Positions 16,540 to 25,670 of a DNA stretch of 64,000 bases are shown piece after piece; the stretch's first letter is position 1, and the number at the start of each line of letters is the position of its first letter. A program made the position numbers and the translations under genes. The stretch comes from JBMOMT01 sp049324835 (GTDB lineage Bacteria; Chloroflexota; Anaerolineae; CAYNKW01). Location: positions 62,001-126,000 of the forward strand of contig JBMOMT010000060.1 of assembly GCA_049324835.1 (NCBI GenBank). The letters are read 5' to 3'. The notes below the pieces were generated by a model, which worked only from the letters and a program-made list of their open reading frames with translations, did no database searches and was not told where the DNA came from.

Positions 16540-18051
16540 ATGATACGCGGCCTGACCTGGCTCACGACCCGTCGATTGCTGGTTATCATCCTCTTTGTCA
16601 GCATCTTTGTTATGGCCGCCCGGGTGCAGGTGGATACCGATACCTGGTGGCACCTGGCCAGCGGCAAGTGGATGGTGGAGCACGGCCAGATTCTCAAACA
16701 CGATCCTTTTTCGCACACCATGCACGGCCAGCCGCGAATCCAGCATGGCTGGCTGGTGCAACTGGTCATGTATGGCCTGTACGCCGCGCTGGGCCACGCC
16801 GGGTTGGTGCTGGGCGTGGCAGCGGTGGTCACATTGACCTTTGTTTTTGTCTTTTCTGTGGGTGACGGCTCGCTCTACCTGCGTGCCTTTACCACCGTCC
16901 TGGCGGCGATCACTTCGGCGGTGATCTGGGTGGCCAGGCCGCAGATCGTCTCTTTTTTGCTGGCGGCCGTCTTTGTTTACCTGCTGGATCGTTACAAACG
17001 GCGCGGGCAGGCTCGCTTGTGGCTGTTGCTCCCTCTGACGGTGCTGTGGGTCAACTGCCACGGCGGATTCATCACCGCTTTCATCCTGATGGGTGGTTAT
17101 CTGGTGGGTGAGGGCCTCAACTGGCTGATCGGTTGGCGCGCCCAGGATGAGGGCGTTCTTTCCACCCGGCAGCTTCGAACCCTGTTGTTGGTGATGCTGG
17201 TTTGTCTGGCGGCTGTGGCCCTCAACCCGCAGACCGTCCGCATGTACACTTATCCGTTCGAGACGGTGGGCATCGGCGTGTTACGAGATTTCATCCAGGA
17301 GTGGCGCTCGCCCGATTTTCACCAGTTGCACCTGCATCCGTTCATCTGGATGCTGTTTCTGACGCTGGCGGCGATGGCCTTTTCGGGTCAGCGGGCCGAT
17401 TTCACCGACGTGGGACTGGTCGCCGGCCTGGCCTACATGTCGCTGCTGGCCGGGCGCAACATGGCCCTGTTTGCCCTGCTCGATGGGCCGATCCTGGCCC
17501 GCTACGCCGCCCCGGCGCTGGTGCGATTGTTCCGGGCGGTGCAGGTTCGTTGGGGGCATCGGTTTACCGGTTTGGGGCGAGCCTGGGTTGAGGTTTCGGT
17601 CGGCACACGCTGGGCTTTGTTGAACTGGGCTTTGCTGGGGCTGGTAGTGGCGGCGGCGCTGGTCAAGGTGGCGCTGCCGATATGGCCCACGGAGCGAGAC
17701 AAGGCCCTGGTCGATGCGCTGCCGGTGGAAGCGGTGCAATTCATCCGGCAGGAAGAGCCTGCCGGCCCCATGTTCAACAGCTACAACTGGGGAGGGTATC
17801 TCATCTGGACGCTGTACCCCGATTATCTGGTTTTTGTGGATGGGCGCACAGACCTGTATGCCGATCCGTTTCTGCGCGATTACGTGGACGTGCTGCTGGT
17901 GCGCGACAACTGGCGCCAAGTGTTGGCGAGATATGATGTGAAACTGATCCTCATCGAGCAAGACAGCGTGCTGGCCCGTTTTCTGGCTGCCGACGATGGC
18001 TGGCAGTCGCTTTATCACGACGAGCTGGCGGCCGTTTTCGGCCGGCGTTGA
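16540..18051 (+). CDS. Polytopic membrane protein of unknown function, glycosyltransferase-C-like layout
   Basis: About 503 residues with eight or more hydrophobic spans. ATG 16540 has GGGAG 6 nt upstream. GTG 16522 and ATG 16525 are also in frame but overlap the previous gene. A conserved-looking early loop DTDTWWHLASGKWMVEHG contains acidic residues after the first span, as in GT-C enzymes. The soluble tail has NSYNWGGYLIWTLYP and VFVDGRTDLY, a tail found in many uncharacterised membrane proteins of glycan clusters. Function is not assigned. Context suggests a role in glycan assembly. Confidence 0.8.
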   Translation: MIRGLTWLTTRRLLVIILFVSIFVMAARVQVDTDTWWHLASGKWMVEHGQILKHDPFSHTMHGQPRIQHGWLVQLVMYGLYAALGHAGLVLGVAAVVTLTFVFVFSVGDGSLYLRAFTTVLAAITSAVIWVARPQIVSFLLAAVFVYLLDRYKRRGQARLWLLLPLTVLWVNCHGGFITAFILMGGYLVGEGLNWLIGWRAQDEGVLSTRQLRTLLLVMLVCLAAVALNPQTVRMYTYPFETVGIGVLRDFIQEWRSPDFHQLHLHPFIWMLFLTLAAMAFSGQRADFTDVGLVAGLAYMSLLAGRNMALFALLDGPILARYAAPALVRLFRAVQVRWGHRFTGLGRAWVEVSVGTRWALLNWALLGLVVAAALVKVALPIWPTERDKALVDALPVEAVQFIRQEEPAGPMFNSYNWGGYLIWTLYPDYLVFVDGRTDLYADPFLRDYVDVLLVRDNWRQVLARYDVKLILIEQDSVLARFLAADDGWQSLYHDELAAVFGRR

Positions 18052-18114
18052 TCCTGGCCGTGCGCTGTTCTTGTTCTCATCTCCCGGTAGGGCAGGGCTG
18101 GAAGGAGGATGTGT

Positions 18115-19329
18115 ATGGGTCAAAAACCTTACGACGTGGTCATCATCGGCGGCGGCATCGTGGGTATGGCCACAGCGCTGGCGCTGACGCAGCGACCGGG
18201 CCTGTCGCTGCTGGTGGTGGAGGCCGAAGATCGTCTGGCGGCTCATCAGACGGGCCATAACAGCGGCGTCATCCACTCCGGGTTGTATTACAAGCCCGGC
18301 TCGCTCAAGGCGCGCAACTGTGTCGAGGGGCGCGAGGCGATGGTTCACTTTTGTCAGCAGCACGGCATCGCCCACGAGCGCTGCGGCAAGGTGGTGGTGG
18401 CCACATCGGAGAGCGAATTGCCCGCGCTGGAAGAACTGGAGCGGCGCGGCAAGGCCAACGGCCTGCAGGGTGTGCGGCGCTTGGGAGCAAAAGAGTTGCG
18501 CGAACACGAGCCTCACGTGGCCGGCGTGGCCGGATTGTTGGTGCCGGAAACGGGCATCGTCGATTACCTTCAGGTGGTGGAGACATACGGCGAGCTGGTG
18601 CGCCGGGCCGGCGGCGAGATCCGCCTCAAGACGCGGTTTACCGGCTTCCGGCGCGAGTCCAGCGGTCTGGTGCTGGAAACCTCACAGGGCGTGGTGCGCT
18701 GTCGCAACCTGATCAACTGCGCCGGTCTGCAAAGCGATCGTGTGGCTCGTATGTGCGGTCTCGATGCCGGGCTGCGCATCGTGCCCTTTCGCGGCGAGTA
18801 TTACGAGCTGCTGCCGCAGGCGCATCATCTGGTCAAGGCTCTCATCTATCCCGTGCCCGATCCGAAATTTCCCTTCCTGGGCGTACACTTTACGCGCATG
18901 GTGCACGGCGGCGTGGAGGCGGGCCCCAACGCGGTGCTGGCCTTCAAACGCGAGGGTTATGGCCAGTTCAGTTTTGCCCTGCGAGACGCTCTGGAGATCG
19001 TCACGTATGGTGGATTCTGGCGCATGTCGCTCAAATACTGGAAGATCGGTCTGGGAGAGTTTTATCGCTCTTTTAGCAAGCGGGCTTTTGTGACGGCTCT
19101 GCGGGCGCTGATCCCGACACTCGAGATGGAGGATGTGCATCGCGGCGGCTCTGGCGTGCGCGCCCAGGCCATGGAGCCCAACGGTTTTTTGGTGGACGAT
19201 TTTCGCATCGTGGAAGGAGCGAACATGATCCACGTGCTCAACGCGCCCTCGCCGGCAGCCACGGCCTCTCTCAGCATCGGCCAGAGCATCGCCGAAATGG
19301 CGGCGCAACGTTTCGAACTGGGCGCATAG
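18115..19329 (+). CDS. lhgO: L-2-hydroxyglutarate oxidase / dehydrogenase (FAD-dependent)
   Basis: This 404-residue FAD protein of the DAO family oxidises L-2-hydroxyglutarate to 2-oxoglutarate. The dinucleotide motif VVIIGGGIVGMATALAL is followed by the family signature TGHNSGVIHSGLYYKPGSLKA (flavin contact). RIVPFRGEYYEL, YPVPDPKFPFLGVHFTR, GPNAVLAFKREGY and the C-terminal NAPSPAATASLSIG are all characteristic. ATG 18115 is spaced 6-7 nt from AAGGAGG, while ATG 18109 abuts it. It stands alone between the glyco genes and the GH13 gene. Confidence 0.93.
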   Translation: MGQKPYDVVIIGGGIVGMATALALTQRPGLSLLVVEAEDRLAAHQTGHNSGVIHSGLYYKPGSLKARNCVEGREAMVHFCQQHGIAHERCGKVVVATSESELPALEELERRGKANGLQGVRRLGAKELREHEPHVAGVAGLLVPETGIVDYLQVVETYGELVRRAGGEIRLKTRFTGFRRESSGLVLETSQGVVRCRNLINCAGLQSDRVARMCGLDAGLRIVPFRGEYYELLPQAHHLVKALIYPVPDPKFPFLGVHFTRMVHGGVEAGPNAVLAFKREGYGQFSFALRDALEIVTYGGFWRMSLKYWKIGLGEFYRSFSKRAFVTALRALIPTLEMEDVHRGGSGVRAQAMEPNGFLVDDFRIVEGANMIHVLNAPSPAATASLSIGQSIAEMAAQRFELGA

Positions 19330-19334
19330 CGCCT

Positions 19335-19408
19335 CACGTTTGACGTTTGACGTTTGACATTTGACGTTTGACGTTTGACGTTTGACATTTCACATTTCAC
19401 GTTTCACG
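19335..19408. repeat. Heptad tandem repeat (TTTGACG/TTTGACA)
   Basis: About ten consecutive 7-bp units of the type TTTGACG or TTTCACA fill the gap between lhgO and the GH13 gene. Seven-base periodicity is exact. It is a simple sequence repeat likely to vary in copy number between strains. Confidence 0.9.
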
Positions 19409-19422
19409 ATTGGACGGATTGC

Positions 19423-22400
19423 ATGTCAGGAACCATGGAATTCCACATCTGTCGCCAGGCGCGGGATCGCTACCGATTCGACGAGTCGCTGTTTTCCCTG
19501 AGTGGCAACGTCATCCTGGCCAATTTCCACGCCGTGCGGCTGTTTGCGCAAAAGATGAACGACCGGCGGGATCTGGTTCACTACCCAGAGCAGGCGGTCA
19601 AAGCCGGGCAGATCAACGCCATGGGCCTGATCGACGAGGTGCTGCATTACGTGGTGGGCCTCTATCGCCGGCAAAAGAACCCCCAGGTCATGCAGCAGAG
19701 CCTGGAATGGCTGGAGGCGCGCTTGGGTCGGCCAGCCGTGGACGCGGCGTTGCTGCGCTTCGTGGACGAGTTTCCACCGTTGAGTGTTTACCGGCAAGAG
19801 ATGGGTGCCGTCGATTACCTGGCGGGTGAGACCGGGGGGGTATCACACCGGCAGATCGCCCTGGAAGAGTTGCTGCTGCTGTGGCTGGCCAACACCAACC
19901 CGGCCTTTGCTCCCTTTTCAGAGCTTTTCGACGACGCGCTGCTGGAAAAGGAAACAGCCTATCGCCAGATCGTCGATGGGTTGTATGCCTTTTTTGAGAC
20001 CCAGCCGCGTTTTGGCCCCGCAGACCAGAACCTGATCGACCTGCTCCGCGACCCCGCGGTGCAGGTGCCCCATTCGCTCAGCGGCCAACTGGAGTACATG
20101 CGCGAGCGTTGGTCGGCGTTGCTGGGCCGGTACCTGTATCGCCTGCTCGGCAGCCTGGACCTGATCCACGAAGAGGACAAGATGCGTTTCATGGGCCCTG
20201 GCCCGATCCGGCCGGTAGAGCTGATTGGGTTGGAAGTGGAGGCCGAGCGTTACAGTCTGGATCGTGATTGGATGCCGCGCGTGGTGTTGATGGCCAAGAG
20301 CACTTATGTCTGGCTGGATCAGCTTTCTAGAAAATATGGCCGCTCCATCACGCGTCTGGATCAGATCCCCGATGAGGAGCTGGACACCCTGGCTCAGCGG
20401 GGCTTTACGGCTCTGTGGCTCATCGGTTTGTGGCAGCGCAGCCGCGCCTCGCAGCGCATCAAACAGCTCTGCGGCAATCCGGAGGCAGTGGCCTCGGCCT
20501 ATTCACTCTACGATTACCAGATCGCTGACGATCTGGGCGGCGAAGAGGCCTTTCAGAACCTTCGGGCGCGGGCCTGGCAGCGTGGCATCCGCATGGCCGG
20601 CGACATGGTGCCCAACCACGTCGGCATCGACGGCAAGTGGGTTATCGATCATCCAGACTGGTTCGTGGCTCTGGATCATAACCCCTTTCCATCCTACACC
20701 TTTAACGGCCCGGATCTGTCCTGGGACGAGCGGGTGGGCATCTATTTAGAAGATCACTACTACAGCCGCTCCGATGCGGCGGTGGTGTTCAAGCGGCTGG
20801 ATCGTTGGACGGGTGACGTGCGGTACATCTATCACGGCAACGATGGCACCTCGATGCCCTGGAACGATACCGCTCAGTTGAATTACCTCAATCCAGAGGT
20901 GCGCGAGGCAGTCATCCAGACCATTCTACACGTGGCGCGCCGTTTTCCGGTCATCCGCTTCGACGCCGCCATGACGCTGGCCAAACGTCATTTCCAGCGG
21001 TTGTGGTTCCCAGAGCCCGGCTCCGGCGGCGATATCCCTACCCGCGCCGGGCATGGCCTGCCCAAAGAACAGTTCGATGCCGCCATGCCGCAAGAGTTCT
21101 GGCGTGAGGTGGTGGATCGTGTGGCCCAGGAAGCGCCGGATACGTTGTTACTGGCCGAGGCCTTCTGGCTGATGGAAGGTTATTTCGTGCGCACGCTGGG
21201 CATGCACCGCGTCTACAACAGCGCCTTTATGAACATGCTCAAGGCCGAGGAGAACGCCAAGTACCGCGCCTCGATCAAAAACGTGCTGGAATTCGATCCG
21301 GAAATCCTCAAACGTTTCGTCAACTTTATGAACAACCCAGACGAAGAGACCGCTGTGGCCCAGTTTGGCAAGGACGGCAAATACTTGGGTGTGTGCATCA
21401 TGATGTCGACCATGCCCGGCTTGCCTATGTTTGGCCACGGTCAGGTGGAAGGGCTGACGGAAAAGTACGGCATGGAGTATCGCCGCGCCTATTGGGACGA
21501 ACAGCCCGACGAAGAGCTGGTGCGCCGCCACGAGCGGGAGGTCTTTCCACTGCTGCATCGGCGTTATCTCTTTGCCGGCGTGGACAACTTTTTGCTGTAC
21601 GATTTCTACACCCCCGAAGGCCAGGTCAATGAGAACGTTTTTGCCTATTCGAACCGTGTCGGCGGCGAAGGGGCGTTGGTGGTGTATCACAACAAGTTCG
21701 ATGAGGCGCGCGGCTGGATCAAAACCTCGGCGGCCTACTCGGTCAAGAACGGCGACGATGGCGACCGTGTCCTGGTGCAAAAAACGTTGGGAGATGGGCT
21801 GGGATTACCGAACCAGGACGGTTATTACTGCATTTTTAGCGATCACATCACCGGCCTGGAATACATCCGCAGTTGCCGGGAGCTGCACGAAAAAGGGCTT
21901 TACGTGGAACTGGGGGCCTTCAAGTATCACGTGTTCCTCGATTTCCGCCAGGTGCAAGACAACGAGTGGCGCCACTATGCTCATCTGACCGGCTACCTGA
22001 ACGGGCGTGGCGTGCCGAGCATCCAGGAGGCGCTCAGAGAGACCTTTTTGCAGCCGATTCATCGCGTTTTCAAAGCCTTGATCGGCGCCGAAACCATTCG
22101 CCGCCTGATGGCGGCGCGCCTCACTGAGCCAGAAGGTACATTGGATGAGGCGTTGCTGGATGAGGTGCAACAACAGGCCCTCGACTTGTTGACCGAGAGC
22201 CAACAATTGGCCGGCATCGCAGGCGACCCGCTTGCCCTGGCCCAGGAGATGCGCCGCCACCTGGCGGCGCTGCTTCGCCTGCCGGTTCTGGAAGCCCTCT
22301 TGCCCATGTCCGAAACCCCTGAAACTGCCGAGGTCGTGAGTTATGTGAAAACAAACCTGCCCGATCCCACGTTCCTGTGGGGTTGCCTGGTGAGCTGGTG

Positions 22401-22893
22401 GGGTGTTCGTTCGTTGGGTCGGTTGAGTGGCGAGGTGGCGTTCGAGAGCCAGAGCCGCAGTTGGATCGACGAGTGGCTGCTGGGTCGGGTTATGGCCACC
22501 ACTTTACAAGACCTGGGCATGGAAAGCCAGGCTGCCTGGCGGGCTGTTGGTCTGGTGAAACTGCTCACCAGCCATCAGCGCTGGTGCGCTGTAAAAGGCC
22601 CCAGCCTTTACGGACGGGCCTTTGCCCTGATCGAGACGCTGCTCCGAGACGATGAAGCGCGCCAGTGGCTGGGAGTGAATCGCTACCAGGGAGTGCTCTG
22701 GTTCAGCCAGCAGGCTTTTGAGGAGCTGCTCTGGTGGCTGATGCTCCTGGTTGTCGTCCAGCCAGATCTCGATGCGTTGCCTCCGACCGAGATGACAGAG
22801 CGGGTGCTGGGTTGTTACCAGATCTTGTTGCACCTGTTGCAGGCCGGGCGAGAATCCGGCTACCGGGTGGAACAACTGCTGAGCCGGGTGTAA
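19423..22893 (+). CDS. Large GH13-family alpha-amylase-type protein (1156 residues)
   Basis: The GH13 catalytic regions are visible. Region I is DMVPNH (D394, H399), region II is IRFDAAMTLAKRH with nucleophile D514, and region III is LLLAEAFW with acid/base E579. Region IV appears as NNPDEE with D640, so the usual His before Asp is Pro. About 320 residues precede the barrel and about 350 follow it, both helical and without a known module. No signal peptide is present, so it is cytoplasmic and may act on storage glucan or be a transferase. ATG 19423 is reported (AGGA at ATG 19435 is an alternative). A hairpin terminator follows. Confidence 0.85.
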   Translation: MSGTMEFHICRQARDRYRFDESLFSLSGNVILANFHAVRLFAQKMNDRRDLVHYPEQAVKAGQINAMGLIDEVLHYVVGLYRRQKNPQVMQQSLEWLEARLGRPAVDAALLRFVDEFPPLSVYRQEMGAVDYLAGETGGVSHRQIALEELLLLWLANTNPAFAPFSELFDDALLEKETAYRQIVDGLYAFFETQPRFGPADQNLIDLLRDPAVQVPHSLSGQLEYMRERWSALLGRYLYRLLGSLDLIHEEDKMRFMGPGPIRPVELIGLEVEAERYSLDRDWMPRVVLMAKSTYVWLDQLSRKYGRSITRLDQIPDEELDTLAQRGFTALWLIGLWQRSRASQRIKQLCGNPEAVASAYSLYDYQIADDLGGEEAFQNLRARAWQRGIRMAGDMVPNHVGIDGKWVIDHPDWFVALDHNPFPSYTFNGPDLSWDERVGIYLEDHYYSRSDAAVVFKRLDRWTGDVRYIYHGNDGTSMPWNDTAQLNYLNPEVREAVIQTILHVARRFPVIRFDAAMTLAKRHFQRLWFPEPGSGGDIPTRAGHGLPKEQFDAAMPQEFWREVVDRVAQEAPDTLLLAEAFWLMEGYFVRTLGMHRVYNSAFMNMLKAEENAKYRASIKNVLEFDPEILKRFVNFMNNPDEETAVAQFGKDGKYLGVCIMMSTMPGLPMFGHGQVEGLTEKYGMEYRRAYWDEQPDEELVRRHEREVFPLLHRRYLFAGVDNFLLYDFYTPEGQVNENVFAYSNRVGGEGALVVYHNKFDEARGWIKTSAAYSVKNGDDGDRVLVQKTLGDGLGLPNQDGYYCIFSDHITGLEYIRSCRELHEKGLYVELGAFKYHVFLDFRQVQDNEWRHYAHLTGYLNGRGVPSIQEALRETFLQPIHRVFKALIGAETIRRLMAARLTEPEGTLDEALLDEVQQQALDLLTESQQLAGIAGDPLALAQEMRRHLAALLRLPVLEALLPMSETPETAEVVSYVKTNLPDPTFLWGCLVSWWGVRSLGRLSGEVAFESQSRSWIDEWLLGRVMATTLQDLGMESQAAWRAVGLVKLLTSHQRWCAVKGPSLYGRAFALIETLLRDDEARQWLGVNRYQGVLWFSQQAFEELLWWLMLLVVVQPDLDALPPTEMTERVLGCYQILLHLLQAGRESGYRVEQLLSRV

Positions 22894-22900
22894 AGCGCTT

Positions 22901-22927
22901 CTCCCGCAGGCGCCAGGCCTGCGGGAG
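22901..22927 (+). terminator. Hairpin after the GH13 gene
   Basis: CTCCCGCAGGC and GCCTGCGGGAG form an 11-bp GC-rich stem with a 5-nt loop, 7 bp after the GH13 stop. The following T-tract is weak (TCCTTTG), so termination efficiency is uncertain. Confidence 0.6.
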
Positions 22928-22985
22928 TCCTTTGAAACAGGCAGAAACCAGCGCCACCGATTGGGGCCTAAAAATCCTGATTTTG

Positions 22986-22994
22986 TGATATAAT
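22986..22994 (+). promoter_or_regulatory. Extended -10 promoter of the LysM kinase gene
   Basis: TGATATAAT is a perfect extended -10 element (TGn-TATAAT, hexamer 22989-22994). No good -35 is seen. The predicted start of transcription (about 23001) falls inside the target-site duplication of the adjacent mobile element, so the element now lies in the 5' untranslated region. The remaining gap to the kinase start (23146-23345) contains only a TTGACG/CGTCAA dyad at 23186-23202. Confidence 0.55.
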
Positions 22995-23005
22995 AGAGAC
23001 AAGAC

Positions 23006-23137
23006 GTAACTGCTCACCCTCCCGCAGGCTTTCGTAGAGGCACGGCATGCCGTGCCTCTTGTGCCGCCACAGTTTGCAAATTTACCGGGTCCAGTCGGCC
23101 AGATTGTAGCCTGCGGGAGGGTAGACTGAACAGTTAC
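23006..23137. mobile_element. MITE-like element copy 1 (132 bp) with IS66-type ends and perfect 8-bp TSD
   Basis: The element begins GTAACTGCTCACCCTCCCGC and ends with an imperfect inverted copy finishing in CAGTTAC. It is flanked by an exact 8-bp direct repeat GACAAGAC (22998-23005 and 23138-23145). It contains an internal palindrome (AGGCACGGCATGCCGTGCCT) and no open frame. GTAA termini with 8-bp duplications are the published hallmark of the IS66 family. A reverse-oriented relative lies at 29274-29368. Confidence 0.85.
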
Positions 23138-23345
23138 GACAAGACAACCGTTCTGGCTCTCGTTGTAGCAGCGGTCTTGTATCACTTGACGTTCGTCGTC
23201 AAACATGGACACCACTGGCATCCTGGAGCAGCAGGCATGCCACGTCGATTCTTGGGGGGAGTCGAGATCATGTGGGCCTTCGAAAACCTCGATAGGCTGC
23301 CATTTGGCGCGCCCAGAATCATCTCACGGATGAGGAGAAGGACAG

Positions 23346-25418
23346 GTGGTTCTGGCAGTCGGTGAGTTGCTGCAGGATCGATACCGCATCGATGCCAAGC
23401 TGGAGCAGGGCGGCATGGCGGCTGTATATCGTGCCTGGGATACTCGCCTCAATCTGCCCGTGGCCGTCAAACACATGATCCCTCAGCCGAGGCTTGGCTC
23501 CAAGGCGTTGACCCAACTGCGCCAGCAGTTCAAACAGGAGGCCCAAACCCTGGCCCGCCTGGATCACCCGCATCTGGTGCGCGTGACCGACTCTTTTTCC
23601 CAGCGTGACGCTGAATACCTGGTGATGAATTTCGTCGACGGCGAGAGCCTGGGAGATCGTGTCGAGCGGAACGGGCCGATGCCAGAGGCGCAGGTTCTCA
23701 AATGGGCCGATCAGCTCTTGAGCGCCCTGGCCTATTGCCACAGCCGGGGCATCATCCACCGCGACGTCAAATCGCACAACGTCATCATTGGCCCCAATGG
23801 ACAGGCCGTGTTGGTCGATTTTGGGCTGGTCAAGCTGTGGGATCCGAACGATCCACACACCAAGACGGTGATGCGAGGCATGGGCACACCGGCCTTTGCG
23901 CCGCCGGAACAGTTCGAAGGGGACACCGAGTACACCGACGAGCTGAGCGACATCTATAGCATGGGCGCCACACTGTATCACGCCTTGTCTGGCACTTATC
24001 CGCCTACGGCAGCCATGCGCACCGCGACCCCGGAAAGATTTGTGCCCCTGCGCGACATTGTACCGGAGCTGAGCCAGCAAACCGAAGCAGCGGTGATGAA
24101 GGCCATGGAGCTGGCTCGATCGCGGCGCTGGCAGAGCACGGTCGAGATGGCCGAAGCGCTCAAGGTTGCCGCGCAGGCCATTGATGCCCGACAAAACAAT
24201 GCGACGCGCGTCCTTTCGATTCCCGGAGGGGTTGCAGGCCGACTCCAGCGTGTTAACCTGTGGGCCGGGGTGTTGGGTGTGCTGGCTTTTCTGATCGTGG
24301 CGCTTGGATTGGCCGTAGGGTTGGGTGGCATGGGCGTTCGCGCTGCGCCCACGCCATCGGCCGAGGCGGCGGCGACGATTCCTATCGTCGAGCCTGTCTC
24401 GGAAACCAGCACGCCGACCGTCCGGCCCAGCCACACACCTTCGCCCACCTCGACCGCCACGCCCACCCCCTCACCGACGCCCACGGCCAGCGATACCCCC
24501 TCATCGACACCCACTCCCAGCCCAACGCCGACCGCCAGGCCCACATTCACCCCGACGCCCATCGTCCACGTGCTGCAGGAAGGTGAAAATCCCTGGATCG
24601 TCGCTCAGCTTTACGGTGTGAGTGTAGAAGCCTTGTTGGCCGCCAATGGCATCACCGATCCGACCGCCTTACAGATCGGCCAGACGCTCGTCATCCCGCG
24701 CCAGGGAGAGGAATCGCGCCTGCCCACGCCTACTGCCACCTCGACACCCACACCGGTATTGATCGTTCATGTTTTGCAGGCTGGCGAGAGCCTCTGGACG
24801 GTGGCCCAACTGTACGGCGTGAGCCTCGAGGCGTTGCTGGAGGCCAACGACATCGTCGATCCGGCGACGCTCCAGATTGGACAGCCGTTGATCATCCCAC
24901 GCGAAGCAGCGTTGCCGGCGGTCGTCCTGACACCCACCGCCGAGCCAACCTCGGCCCTGCCGCAGATTTACGAACAGCCCAAACTGCTCCAGCCACGCTT
25001 TAACCAGGTCTTTGGTTTCGATCAGTCTCCAGGCATCCAGTTGGTCTGGACACCCACCTCACTGGCAGAGGGGCATTGGTACGAGGTTCAACTGCGCCAG
25101 GCTGAAAACGCCGAGCCGATGGCGCGCCATTGGACCAGGGAAAACTGGTGGGACATGGGGCCGGAGCAGTATCGCCCCGGAGATTACTACTGGCGGGTGG
25201 TCATCGTTCAGGGCAGGGGCCAGGACGTGCTGGGGACGGTGAGTCCGCCCAGCGAGACCTGGTACTTTCAGTGGGTGCCGGTGATGCCTCCATCTACGCC
25301 AGTTCCTCAACCCACGCCGACGGTCAGGCCCAGCGCCACTCCCGCGGCGACGGCCACGATCACCCCCACACCCGCGCCTACTGCCACCGCCACACCGCGG
25401 CCCACTTCCTCGAGCTGA
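23346..25418 (+). CDS. Receptor-like Ser/Thr protein kinase with two extracellular LysM domains
   Basis: 690 residues from GTG 23346 (AGGAGAAGG upstream). Residues 10-275 are a PknB-type kinase: AAVYRA loop, VAVKH lysine 42, HRDVKSHN with D140, DFG with D158, and APPE about 185. The first glycine of the nucleotide loop is Glu (LEQGGMAAVY). A membrane span lies at about 303-327, then a Pro/Thr-rich stalk, LysM domains at about 406-451 and 473-518, and a beta-sandwich (FN3-like) region about 540-640. LysM modules bind N-acetylglucosamine polymers, so it may sense peptidoglycan or glycan. The promoter region carries a MITE insertion. Confidence 0.92.
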   Translation: MVLAVGELLQDRYRIDAKLEQGGMAAVYRAWDTRLNLPVAVKHMIPQPRLGSKALTQLRQQFKQEAQTLARLDHPHLVRVTDSFSQRDAEYLVMNFVDGESLGDRVERNGPMPEAQVLKWADQLLSALAYCHSRGIIHRDVKSHNVIIGPNGQAVLVDFGLVKLWDPNDPHTKTVMRGMGTPAFAPPEQFEGDTEYTDELSDIYSMGATLYHALSGTYPPTAAMRTATPERFVPLRDIVPELSQQTEAAVMKAMELARSRRWQSTVEMAEALKVAAQAIDARQNNATRVLSIPGGVAGRLQRVNLWAGVLGVLAFLIVALGLAVGLGGMGVRAAPTPSAEAAATIPIVEPVSETSTPTVRPSHTPSPTSTATPTPSPTPTASDTPSSTPTPSPTPTARPTFTPTPIVHVLQEGENPWIVAQLYGVSVEALLAANGITDPTALQIGQTLVIPRQGEESRLPTPTATSTPTPVLIVHVLQAGESLWTVAQLYGVSLEALLEANDIVDPATLQIGQPLIIPREAALPAVVLTPTAEPTSALPQIYEQPKLLQPRFNQVFGFDQSPGIQLVWTPTSLAEGHWYEVQLRQAENAEPMARHWTRENWWDMGPEQYRPGDYYWRVVIVQGRGQDVLGTVSPPSETWYFQWVPVMPPSTPVPQPTPTVRPSATPAATATITPTPAPTATATPRPTSSS

Positions 25419-25470
25419 GCCCTCTCCGCTGCCAGGGATAGCCAGGCAGCCTGTTGGAGTGCGTGGACGT

Positions 25471-25545
25471 GGGGAATCCCCAACGGCTCGACTGAGCCCC
25501 GCCCTGAGTGGCGGGATGAAGGGCTCGCCGAAGTCTTGTTGGGGT
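25471..25545. repeat. Dispersed intergenic repeat, copy 1 (CCCCAAC/GTTGGGG ends)
   Basis: GGGGAATCCCCAAC-GGCTCGA-TGAGCC ... GGGCTCGCC-AAGTCTTGT-GG matches the segment at 38914-39012 along most of its length with a variable centre. The ends CCCCAAC and GTTGGGG are inverted. The gap 25419-25670 also contains a hairpin, ACCTGTCC/GGACAGGT, at 25588-25609 and nothing else recognised. Confidence 0.65.
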
Positions 25546-25670
25546 TGGTGGCGCAGGTTCCCCAACAAAGGGCGCTCCCGAACAAGCACCTGTCCTGTAC
25601 CGGACAGGTACAGGGTTTGGGGTTCCTTTGCCTTCCCGGCGAGGTGTCGTTTAATCTCTCCGACGGGCTG

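Noticed and set aside
19335..19408. Possible CRISPR array
   Set aside because: Units are only 7 bp with no spacers; simple tandem repeat.
23006..23137. Terminator pair or operator instead of a mobile element
   Set aside because: Exact 8-bp direct flanks and a related second copy with its own flanks are better explained by transposition.
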